This document shows positions 33,706 through 45,400 of a stretch of 64,000 nt of DNA, piece after piece. Origin of the DNA: Typha latifolia (Eukaryota > Streptophyta > Magnoliopsida > Poales > Typhaceae); the NCBI GenBank assembly GCA_019914945.1, contig CM034100.1, positions 7,761,096 to 7,825,095 on the forward strand, in the 5' to 3' direction. The position numbers and the translations under genes are program-made. Below the pieces are notes generated by a model that was not told the DNA's origin, did not search any database, and worked only from the letters and a program-made list of their open reading frames with translations. The first letter of the stretch is position 1. Each line of letters opens with the position of its first letter.

Positions 33706-34739
33706 TATGATAGATCCTTTTTACTTAAAGATTTATGATCCAAAAATTCCATAAAAGCAAAGAACTAATAATATTCTCAATAGAAGTTTGATTCCAACAC
33801 AAAATGGTAAATTCAAAAGAGAAATCCAGACACAAAAACCCTAGTTGAATTTAGAAGAAGAATCTGAAGAAGGATTCCAAGGTTTCATGATGAAGCTTCC
33901 ACCAACTAGGGAGACACCCCGAAGAGCAGTTTCTTATAAAAGCTTGCGATCTAAAAATTGAACTAGGAAAACCTTATTATGAATAGAATTAGCTTCCCAC
34001 CTCCAACGCCGGCTTAAGATTAATCCAACAAGCAAGATAATGCTCCACACTTCTAATAGAGGTAGGCTTATGAGCTAGAATAATGGCAGAGCAAGATATA
34101 TCTTGGAAGTCTCTCCGCAGCTCAACATTCGCAGAAAGAAATAAAGATGATGACTCCACTCTCCCACCAATATTATCTCTCCAGTGAGAGGCCATGAAAG
34201 AAGGAGGGGTTTCAGTCAACAGGTTTGATGCACCTAGGAATTTCAAAATGGGGCACCTACGGACAAGGACTATCTTTTGTCTAAGGCTACAAATATTAGC
34301 AATGGGAGAGCAATAAGCAATAGAAGTTCTACATCTCTTGGATTGGATGCGGTTGGATGCTAATGGTACTAATCAGCAAGAGCAGTTCGATGTCTCTGTT
34401 GCAGTTGAGCCAAAAAAATCTAACAGTGGAGGTAAACCTGTAAATGAAAACTCTAATTAGATTTTGGTTGAATCTGCAAAAGAAAACAAAAGAAAGACAA
34501 TTATCAATTCAAAAGGTGGCATTTCAGATTTTGTTGAAGGAAATATGTGTGCTTCTACTGCTGGTGTTGTGAGACGAAGTGTCATGTCATCTCACAGCCG
34601 AATTAGTATCAAGTATAGAATCATGACTATGACATATGAAGCTCTGTTGACAAGAAAAGTCGGCACACCATTTCTCATGTGCCCACAAGGAGGAAAAGAA
34701 TGAGCTACAAAGGAAGGATCATACCTTTTTTAAAAAAAA
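33706..34739. other. mixed non-coding remnants
   Basis: On the minus strand 34246-33989 encodes VESSSLFLSANVELRRDFQD and SIRSVEHYLACW, which faintly resembles a LINE RNase H tail, but I am not confident. The plus-strand frame at 34464-34703 shows no domain. No element ends were found. Confidence 0.3.
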
Positions 34740-34802
34740 AGGTCTAACTGCCAAATTCCACTAGAAAGTTGTAGTATAATCAAAGTCATAGGGAGGCCCA
34801 CT

Positions 34803-35376
34803 TAGGGGTGAAAACGGATCAGATAGTGCTCAACCTATATCTGGATCCATATTTTTAGTCCGGATACGAATTTGAATACGAATATTAGACGGATAGCAAA
34901 ATTTAAAACCATATCAACTAAACGGATACGGATAATTTTCGGATAGAGAATCAGATCTTAAACAGATATTGATTGAATTTAAAAAAATTATAATATTTTA
35001 TTTAGATATAATTAACACAAAAATATTAAGAGTTTTATAACAAATAAATTTTTTGTATATCAAATATGTAAAATTAGAGAAATTAATCTCTATAAATAAT
35101 ATATAATGTATTATTAATATTTACTATTTAAATAAGCAAACTAAAAATTGTAAATCATTCAAAAAAATATGCGGGTAAATGGATATCCGATATCCGTATC
35201 CAAATCCAAAAAATATATCCGACTCATATCCGAATTCGTATTCGAATTTTTTTCAAAAACTCTATCCATATCTGAATCCGTATCCGAATCGGATAGAAAT
35301 TTTCTATTCGAATCCGATCCGAATCGGGTCAGATAGTGGGTCGGATAGGAGTTAATTCGACCTATTTTCACCCCTA
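34803..35376. mobile_element. 574-bp TIR element (hAT-like MITE) inside the LINE
   Basis: Ends TAGGGGTGAAAA and TTTTCACCCCTA are inverted repeats. The 8-bp flanks GGCCCACT (34795-34802) and GGCCCTAT (35377-35384) match at six of eight positions. Inner arms carry many GGATA(C/T)GGATA/TATCCGTATCC words in opposite orientation, and the centre is very AT-rich. Removing the element and one flank copy leaves the LINE frame open to its own stop. No transposase is present. Confidence 0.75.
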
Positions 35377-35929
35377 GGCCCTATCCAATCCTTAGTGACA
35401 CAATCACTAAGGGATAGCCTAGCTAAACTATGGGCCTTGGTGTTATTACACTTGCCTGTAAAGCAAACTCTAAGGGTGGAGTTAGCAGTAATCCACCACA
35501 ACATTCTATGACAATAGGCCTAATCATCCAATGAATAAAATCACTGTGTCTAGTAACAGCCTTAACCACTAACTGAGAATATAAGAAAAATCAGCAATCC
35601 GACAAAGATGCGTACTCTTCATTGCCTCCAACCATGGAGAAGAGCTAGTGCCTCCCCAAATAATGCACATGGGTAGTCCTCTAAGAAGAGAGCTATGCAT
35701 TTGGGAGAACAGCTAGAGAGGGAGCAGATAAATATGCCCACACCACCTTCATGATCACCTTGCCAGGCTACGTCGACCCAGCAGACGATATCACCCAACT
35801 TAGGAGTAGCAGAGGAAATGTCCTTGAGTTGGTGCTTGGGAAGCTCCTAAGGAAGGCAATCTAGCAAGGGAGACCTCTAAAAACCCAACTCCACATTATC
35901 ACAGATCTCTTTAGGATTAGGAAGGACAC

Positions 35930-36838
35930 TGATACGATTCAGACTTCACCGATGTCGTGTCGAGCATGGATACACTTTAGATGTGTCTTTCATTCTTATT
36001 TCATAAAAAAATAAGTTTTCTGTATGTCGCATTCGAACGTGGATGAAGTACGTTCGAATGCGCTTGTGAATGCCTGCATCAGGTTTGCAAAAACAGAGAA
36101 TGTGAAATATGTGTTCGAACGCGATTGTGTGCGTTCGAATGCGCTTGTGAATGCCTACATCAGGTTCGCAAATACAAAGAATGCAAAATGTGCGTTCGAA
36201 CGCGGTCGGGTGCGTTTGAACACGATCGGCGAAAATCTACTGTTTAAGGGTTAATATTTGCCATTTTTGAATTGTTTAGTTAGCCTCTAAAAGTGTAGAT
36301 GGCAACCATGGAATCATTATTGAATGAACTGAGTTTTGCCTTGTCTCCTTCGTCTTCTTCTCTCCTGTTCTCTGTTTCCCGGCATTGCCGCTTCTAGCCC
36401 CCCTCGACCGGCTAATCACCCTAGTCCCTTAGGGGGCGGCGCACTCATCCCCCTTTTTCCAATCTATCAATCACTTTGCCCTAACCCTTCCATCATCCAT
36501 AACCCTTTCACCTCCATTTACTCATCGGTGCCACCCCATTATTGCCGGTCCACCATCCTCCACCATCATCAAGGATCTCGTGCCTCCATCCACGGATCCA
36601 AAGATGGACTACCTGATGTTCGTCTACTAATCAGACGATATCTCAAGATCCCATTGTTCCATTCGCCAAAAATTAGATTTGTTGGCAATCTCTTTTAGAG
36701 GGCTACAACATTTCAAAATTTTACGTCGATGCGACAGCTGAATCTTTCAGGATCTATTTTCAAAGTTTCATGTCAGATCTTGTCCAGATCTGAAAATTGG
36801 AATAGATCGAGCCTTGGCCAAAAGGGGAGATTGTATTA
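35930..36838 (+). repeat. solo A-type LTR with perfect target duplication GACAC
   Basis: 909 bp from TGATACGATT to TTGTATTA, flanked by GACAC at 35925-35929 and 36839-36843. The U3 holds a palindrome array (36033-36225) arranged as roughly 85-bp repeats. A leader with CCTCTAAAAGTGTAGATGG (TATA region eroded) and CT-rich sequence follows. It interrupts the LINE, whose frame is continuous if the LTR and one GACAC are removed. The frame at 36336-36698 is leader sequence, not a gene. Confidence 0.8.
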
Positions 36839-38262
36839 GACACCCCTAAAGCCAACTTCATTTCCAAGCTTCCAAATATTCCAAAGAAAGTAGAAGATAT
36901 AATAAGCCAACTGTTCGGTAGTGACATGCTCTTTCAAAGAGAGAATCCAATCATACAGATTGATTGTAGAACCCTTTAACTTTAGTCCAAGCCTTGAGTG
37001 AAACCAGATTGCCCTAGTAAACGGGCACTTGAGCAGTAGCTGCTCTACCGTTTCTACTTCAAACTTGCAAAAAGTGCAGTTAGGATCTAGCTCCCGAATA
37101 TGCTTGTTAATGGCAGCTTTGACTAGAAGAGCTCCAACAATAGCCTTCCATAGGAATGTCTTTACATAAGGGAGGGAGATTTTACATCTCCAAACTAGCT
37201 TTCATATACACTTTGATTCGGTGAGGAGGAGGAATTGTGCCAACTTCCTTTGAAGAGTGTGGCATAGGCTGATTTGAAGTGAGAGTACCTGAAGGGGCAG
37301 TCATCCAGATCACCTTATCCGGCGAGCTTGCGGTGGCCGGACCCATGCATTTATTGAGAATACATCTAGCTGGCTCAAGAGGAAATAAGCTTCTGATCAG
37401 AGTAGAGTTCCATTCAGAGCCTCTTAGGAGATCATGAACCATACAAATATGGCTAAGGAGAGAGAGATTCGACAGCTCAGTATGGGGGAGCCACGGTCCT
37501 TCAAAATTTTGATAGTTTTATCATCCCTATAGACCAAGATATATTATCCTTCAAAACCTCACGCGGCTTCAAGTTAGAAGCCAAGTCTAAGAAGGTCTTT
37601 GACCAGCCTTTGCTTCCTAGAAGGAGGATCTACGAAAGTATCTAGCTTTGAGAAGTTGAGCCCAAGGGCTCACAGGTTTGCACACTAGTCTTTGAGCTAG
37701 CTTGAGCACGAGGCTTTAGTTGGTGAGCTCAGGAGAGCGCATGCCGACACCCCCCATATGCGATAGGTCGACAAACCTGATCCTAGCTTCTAATATAGAT
37801 GTGGGAGCTACCCAGCTAAAAACCCCACCAAAGTCCCTCATTGAACCCTTGATTTTGTTAAGCAGGGTCTTAGGGAAGATAATGGAGCTCATGAAATAGA
37901 TCGGTATCGAGCTAATTTGATCAAGGTTAATCGGCTAGCTTGGGATAGCAGCTTCGCCCTCCATCTCAACAACTTATGAAGAATTTTTTTGATGACATTT
38001 GAAAGCTTCCGACTTTGATTTGTGTGGCAAAAGAGGGTAGCCTAGATATTTTTCATCCACTTCTAAACTCTTAACCTTGTAGTAGAGGTTGATAGCTCCT
38101 TTAGCTTGAGAGCGTCCTTGGTTCAGGCTCTGGAAAACAAAAGGTCATCCGCAAACATTGAGTGATTGTGGGAGCACCCTTGGCGGGACTGATACTGCGA
38201 AAATTGCCTAGTCTAGCTTCCCTCGTCAACAAAAGAGAAAAGATGTTGGATCTAAGAATGAA

Positions 38263-39189
38263 GAGGTAAGATGATACCTATGAACTTGAGAATTGCCACA
38301 TGTTGCCCTCTAAGCCTCACCCATCTTATCTTTTACTCCTCAATTTAAACCCAACTTATTCCTTTTTTAATCAGCTAGCCCTTTGTTGCACTCTAAATTT
38401 TGTGACCTATAATTAACATTTCTTTTGATTGTGACAGTTTTTGACATTTCATCTTTTTATTAGTTTCCTTTCTGGTATGCTTCTTATTTTTTTCAAAAAA
38501 ATAAAAATGAAATTCTGAAATTTTCTTATTTTTTGTCACATTGAATACTTATCTATTCTAATTATGGTATTTCACTTGAATAACTATATAATATTATCAT
38601 GGGTAGGGATTCTCTAGATTTTGCATGTTGGTGCATACATGGTAAATCTAAAATTTATTCAAGTTATCCTCAATGTCTAATAGGTTGTATAATGTTCATA
38701 TTGATTGAACTAGATTAGCCATTAGCTTTGTTGCAATGATATGTTAGAAAAAAATATTAAAATTATATTGGAAAGAGATATCTTGGAGATTAAGAGTGAA
38801 AGCCACATTGTTTTCTCTAAGATCGTGAAAGTCACTCTTGTCAATTCATTTCGTGCATGCAAAGAATACAATTCTTCAGCGTTCTCATGCACAATTTTGG
38901 ATCTCCCATCACTTTTTTGGAAAGGTGTTTGTATACACTCAATAGATACAAATTTCCCCTAAGCTTTTCTTTCATACGGGTGCATGAATTAATTGTCTTT
39001 GCCTTTCCGAATTTGATCATTCTAGATTTATTTCCAGCAAACTTATCAATTTCTCTCTGCCTTCCGTAATTTGATCCTATGAATTTGTTTCCACCAAACT
39101 AACGTATGACTTTTCAATTTGAGGCTAACAAATTGAGCTATTCAATAAATAGATGTCAATTATACATCAAACACAAGTTTTCTTATTAT
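38263..39189. other. intergenic, nothing identified
   Basis: AT-rich sequence between the LINE and the 3' end of the reductase gene. Two overlapping short frames at 38741-39069 show no domain. Confidence 0.45.
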
Positions 39190-39409
39190 TTACCAAACTA
39201 TTTTTATGGCGACCTTTTGGAGAATCACATAATACATATAACATCTGGAATCATGACCTTGGCTAACTGAGATATCCAACACTACCTTCTTGCATTCTGT
39301 TAAGACAGCATGAAGATCATGACGCCTGATCATCCTCTTCCAGAGAACCAAACAAACAGGCAACATCTCGGCAGTGGCATTAGCAAACCGATACATAGCT
39401 CAAATATTC

Positions 39410-42400
39410 TCAGGGTCCAAACCTTTCTCTATCATGGGGGGAGGAGTAATCTATATTAGGACCAATTGGGATGATGCCATAAGGATTTATAGAAGGATGA
39501 CTTCCATAATAGTGCTTCTTGATATGCTCCATATTCACAGTGCTGCTCATGCCTGGAATTTGATATATGTCTTTAGTGTAGTTGAACAAGTTTGGATATT
39601 CATGCAAGAGCTTTTTGTTGCACTTGAAATGAACAGCGTAGACCTGTCAAAAGGTTCATTAACCATTAAATCTCATAGCACCATTTTATGAAACTAAACA
39701 ACTTTGCATCAATAATACTATGCATGAAAAAAATTGTAGGACTTCAGAATAAATATCATTCAATTTAAATTCTACAAAATATATGTGAAAGGAAATTATG
39801 AGCCATCATATCATCAAAAAACATTTCGAGATCATAGTTCAAATTTGTGATGATAGGAATATATTCTGTTATAAAAAGATTATTCAGAGAACGGGTTTAT
39901 TGGAACATAATGTCAACTTGCTAGTTTCACACCACCAAGGTGGTACTCTAGTGGCAAAGCTTTTGTACTACAATGCTTATGATTTAGGTTCATTTCCTTC
40001 TTGCAGTAAATATATTTGGGAGTTTATGCATATATGGGATGATGTAGAATGGTAAGATTATAGCAGTGAAACGTGCAGATGATGGAATTCATTCAGGCCT
40101 TATATTTGGGAAGGGTTGGCCCCACATTGTCTAACTCATTTAGCACATGTACTCTAATTAATGAAAAGAGAATGTCTAGTCGCAGAAACTCATCATCATT
40201 CCTAGTCTGGGTTCTCAACCTACAGAAGTTGCATTTTACTTGGATAATCTAACTTTAACTTGAACAACACATAAAGTAGCATATCCAACCTTTTACAACA
40301 TAGGCTATGAAAAGTGACGATAAGTGTGAAGCTTCAAAAAGTCATACCTCATCAAACCTTATGAGAGTTACAAAAAGACGGATATCTGCTTCTGTCAATG
40401 CGTTACCACAAATGAAGCGTTGCTTCCCTAGAATTTCCTCACATTTATCTAAGGCTTGATATAGCTTTGCCACAGCCTACTCAAGAAGGATGCAATAAAC
40501 AGCCCATTAAAAGATGAGAAAACATTATTCTAGCATATAGATGAAAAGTCCAATGACTTATTTCCAGTTACAACAGCAGGAAAATTTAGAATCACCTCAT
40601 TGTAAGGGCCTTGCTTCTTAGCAAAACCACATTTATAAACACCATTGTTTATTAGATCATATACCCACTCATTGACCTCATCTATCATTTTTTGCAAGTG
40701 AGGAGGATACAGATCCAAATCAGCATTCTCCGCTATATCATTAAATTCAGTATTGAACATGCGAATTATCTCTGCACTCTCATTGCTCACGATTGTTTTA
40801 AGCTTTTTATCCCATAGAACCTGTGAGATAAGAGTACAAGCAAGTTAGCCTGGTCCAATAAATCAGAAAAATTACAGATTTGATGTTAATGTCAAAATTA
40901 GTATAATACTCACTGGAACAGTGAACTTTCCAGAATAATTTGAACTAGCCAGCTCATAAAGTCCTCTGATACTTTTGGCCCCATTTAGAGGATCAGGCTC
41001 AGCACCTGGTTCTTCTGTGTTAGAAGGAAAGACCCATCCAAAATGCTGATCAGTCTCCTTGGTCCTTTCCCATATTGGTTTGACTGCCTATAATATATTC
41101 AGGAAAAAGGATTAGTAAACAATGAATGACAGAGGAGACTGATTACAACCAAGAAAATCACCGTGTAACTGATCGCCTTATCCAGCCCTTTGAGCTTCAC
41201 ATATGAAAGACATCTGGAAGCCCAAGGACATGCATATGATATGTAGAGATGATATCTTCCGGATTCTGCAGGAAATTGGGATGCCTTGTCTTTTGAGATA
41301 AAATTCCGAAAGATTGATGGTGACCGATTAAAAGCACCAGATTCTGTCATCTCATCAAGTGCTGAGTGAGCCATCTGAAACATATCCAGAAAATAGGCAA
41401 TTGTTACCCATGTAGGATGTGTATGACTCACAGAAGATAGTGAAAGAGAACAGCAATAAGAAAGAATGATGTCACAAACAAATATGACCATGAAAAGGTT
41501 TAAAAAATTCCTCAGGAATAATAGCATGATACCTTAGTAATAAGAAATTATATTTTACAAAGTCAGTATTACATAATCAACAATTCTACAAAACAGTGAC
41601 ACAAATGTTTTTCTAATAAACAGACTTATGGTCATATGCTTGATCAAGGGTGTTCCAAACTATTTAAAGGTGGCTGCTAAAAGAAAGCAGGTCCCCTCTA
41701 TGCCCTACGATACAATATATCAGAATGATATATAGACAAAAAGCAGATATTCCATACATTACCATGTAAACATATTTTTAATAAACCCACAAATAACAAA
41801 GAATATCTTCTCTCATGTAGTCTTCAAGAAAGACTACATTATATACTGACAAGAATGATAATGAAAAGATTTTAGGTATCAGCTATCAGCATCTGTTTTG
41901 ATGAAATAAATTGTTAGTCATGATGTAAATATGAAATACTTAAAGATACTTCAGGATCTTATAAGGCTGAAATGGATCATAAATACAATAAAGCAGGATG
42001 ACATTTGAATATTAACATAGATTCTTCCATACCAATCAACTCTCACGGACAATCAATTACATATAAGAAACTAAACAGTACTTCAACGATCCATTATAAA
42101 GAATAACAGACGACAGATGGAGAGCTCTTCCATTAGTTTCTTTGCCTGAACCATTCCACAAAAGACTGATGTTTTAAAACTACAAAATCCTAACTTGATG
42201 TCTTCAAAACCATAAGCTTAATCTCAATATCTTTTCGTTAAAAACGGAAGAAAGACTATTTATTTCTTTCTAAGTTAACAAGGAATTGTTGGAACAAATT
42301 TTTGATAAGACAAGGTCTTCTGAACAGTGAGCTGAGGTCTGGCAAGTCTTTTAATTTTCTGTATACAAATAACTATCTGAACAGTTTTACAACAGCTATT

Positions 42401-45400
42401 AGATTCTACAAAAATCAAATAATATGGTTCTGCTAATTTCCTAAGATATGATCGAGACATTTGCTGAGGATGAGCTTAACCGAATATCAAGTCCAACTTG
42501 ATTGAACAGAAGTTTATCTCATCCCCCATTGATGCAAATGCAATAAACCCTCACTCGTAAAAGAATTCGAGATATAGCCCTGCTTCTTTGATTTCCAGAA
42601 CATTACAGCTCCGGTGAGGATAAAGAATGAGTTGGATAGATATGGAACTGAATTCAAAGTTGCTTCTATACTCTTCCAAGACAGGTGGCTAACAGGTTTA
42701 AAGCAATATGATATTTAGAGTGCCTCTTAGACATGTCACCACTCTAATGCTAGCCTCCCAACACTTTCTCTGGATCGCTGGTGTATCTACTGAGACTGAG
42801 AGTACCAAATATATACACTATAATTGACCTTTATAATTTTGCTACATTTGAACAGTAGAGCTGACTAACTACATTTCTCACTGATCTCTTTCTCACTGGC
42901 GACTGAGTAGATCTCCGATGACCTCGACCTTCGGCGATGTTCTTCGATGAAGATCCGACAACCTCGACCTCCGGCGACCTCGGGTAAATTTTTTTTCAGT
43001 TTCTAATTCCTTTCTTTCTCATTTCTTTTTAATTACGCACCTCCTGCTGCAGCAGCAGCTGTTGCTGCAACTGTGGGTGATATTGCTACTGAGCAGCAAC
43101 ACCTAGTGCTGCAACTGTGGGTGCTGGTGGTGCTACTGAAGGTGCATAGCAGTAGCAACACCAGTAGCAGGGTGTTGCTACTGCTGCGCACTTGCACCAG
43201 CAGCACCTGAGTAGCACCAGCATCTACTGCTGCTGAGAACTTGAGAGGTAGAGAGGGTTGGAAACTGGAAAGAAGTAAAGAAAAAATAGAAAAAAATTGA
43301 GAGGGTTTTATTTTTGTAATTTTAAATTATTTTATATTTTATTTTGATTTTTGTTTATATTTTTCAGTTACAGAGTTAAAATGTTAATGGCTCCAAAATA
43401 GAAATCACATGATACCGACATTGGGTGGCAACATTGCAGCACTATTAGGCAAGATAAAATACGTGTAAATGCAACTGGTGTGGAAAGAAAATGAGTGATG
43501 GTGTCAGCCGTTTGAAAGAACATTTAGCTGGAAGACAACGAAATATAATAGCTTGCACTCAAGTATCCTTGAAAGTTAGAAATGAGATATTGCCTTATCT
43601 AATTAGCAAAAAAAGGATAAACAATCTACACCACAGAGATAGTCAATAGTTCGTGAAGAATTGATGTATAATCTTGTACACATTGATGATGATAGCAGTA
43701 AACAGAGTGGGAAGGATGAGGAAGAGAGACAAATGAGGAGGACAATAAAAGAGAGCAGAAATATGCATAGAAAAGAGGAAGAGATAAGAAGAAGCACTGA
43801 TGACAACTTTTAGAGATCTAGATCAGTTAATATACAGGGAGAGAGAATATGAGGACAGTAGTTCTACCCGTAGGACTCCTGGTGTTACAGTAGAGTCTGG
43901 AAATATTGGACCAATGGATACATATCTTCAGAAAAAAAAGGGTCACACACAGACTTTCATCAAGACAGCTTTCAAAGGAATTAAAAATGCAAATAAACAT
44001 ATTGATAGGGCTATCTATAAATTTTTCTTCTATAACCATATTACTTTTAAGGTAGCTGATAGTCCTTATTATCATACTATAATGGATGCTATACAATCAG
44101 TAAGGCTTGGTGTTCTGTCTTCTGGTTTAAATGATATTGCTATTAAATATCTTGACTCAAAGATAAATGAGCTTCGTACTTATATTGAGACATTTAAATG
44201 TATTAGGATAAATTAGTTGTACACTGATATGTGATAAGTGGAGTACACAAAACAAAAGAAATATAATTAATTTCTTAGTGTATCCAAGTATGGGGACAAT
44301 ATTTCTAAAGTATGTGGATGCTACTGCTCATTTCAAAAATGCAGATTATATTTGTCAGTTAATATATGAGGAGGTACAAGAAATCGGTGAAACTAAAATA
44401 GTCAAAGTGGTTACTGATAATGAGGTCAATTATAAAGCTGTTGGAAATTTACTTATGATAAAAAAATCTTATTTATATTGGATGTCATGTGCTGCACATT
44501 GTATTGATTTAATGTTAGAGAATATTGCAAAAGAGTCTGAAATTGACATGGTCATACATGAATGTCAGAGATTGATAAATTTTATATATAACCATGGTTG
44601 AGTTCTTAATTTACTTAGGCAGATGACTGGTGGTAGGGAGATCATCAGACCCGACGTCACTAGATTTACTACTCATTTTTTAGCCTTGGAGAGCATCATG
44701 TGCTACAAGGATGATATTATGTGGATGTTTACGTCATAGGAGTGGTCTATAAAAATTAAGAATATGAAACCTAAAAATAAATATTTAAGTGAAACTTTGA
44801 AAAATATGGCTCTTGGAAATACATTTTGGGATGATATTATAATTGCCACCGCAGTATTTGAGTTTCTTGTCAAAGCCTTACAACTTGTAGACAGTGATGA
44901 CAAGTCTGAGATGGGTTTTTTATATAAGACAATAGAGACATAGTAAAAGAATTAATCAAAAAAAATGTGGGCCAAAGTTATGCGAAGTGGTGGAAGATGA
45001 TTGATTTTAGATGAAACAGACAACTATATAGAGATATACAAGCTGCTGGTAGGCATGCTTTTAAGTTTAAAGTTTTAATTTACTAATTTACTTTTATCTA
45101 TAAATATTTTAAAACTTGAATGCTTACAAATTTTAAATTTCTACAGAGTATTTTCTTAATCCAAGATTTTAATTTTCAACAAATGTCAATAATGATAGTG
45201 AACTCTTGTTGGGAGTTAGGAAGGTAATCAGCAGGCTTGAGCCTGATATTCATAAACAAATCCTTTGCAATAAAAAAGTGAGTTATGATTCAATTAAATA
45301 ATTTTATTATTATTTGTTACAAGTTTTAACTTTTAATATAATCAGTATGTAATAATATATTTCTGATTTTAGATGGAGAGATATAGATTGAGAGCTGAAA

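Larger units (their letters stand above)
34740..38262 (-). mobile_element. L1-like LINE (3' two-fifths), minus strand, with two nested insertions
   Basis: Read leftwards from 38262: RT with the catalytic MFADDLLF (near 38160-38138), thumb-region sequence, VHDLLRGSEWNSTLIRSLF and DKVIWMTAPSGTLTSNQP (37442-37182), zf-RVT (HIRELDPNCTFCKFEVETVE, LLLKCPFTRAIWF, 37110-36990), IWKLGNEVGFRGV, then RNase H (VDVAWQGDHEGGVGIFI, FGEALALLHG, 35800-35640) and the end KAHSLARLSLSD. It is interrupted by a solo LTR (35930-36838) and a TIR element (34803-35376). A few stops and frame changes are present. The 5' part is absent. Confidence 0.75.

Noticed and set aside
34464..34703. 79-codon plus-strand frame
   Set aside because: No domain, low complexity, and located among transposon remnants.
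36336..36698. 120-codon frame with Pro/Ser-rich content
   Set aside because: It is the CT-rich leader of the solo LTR, similar to non-coding leaders of the other A-type LTRs.
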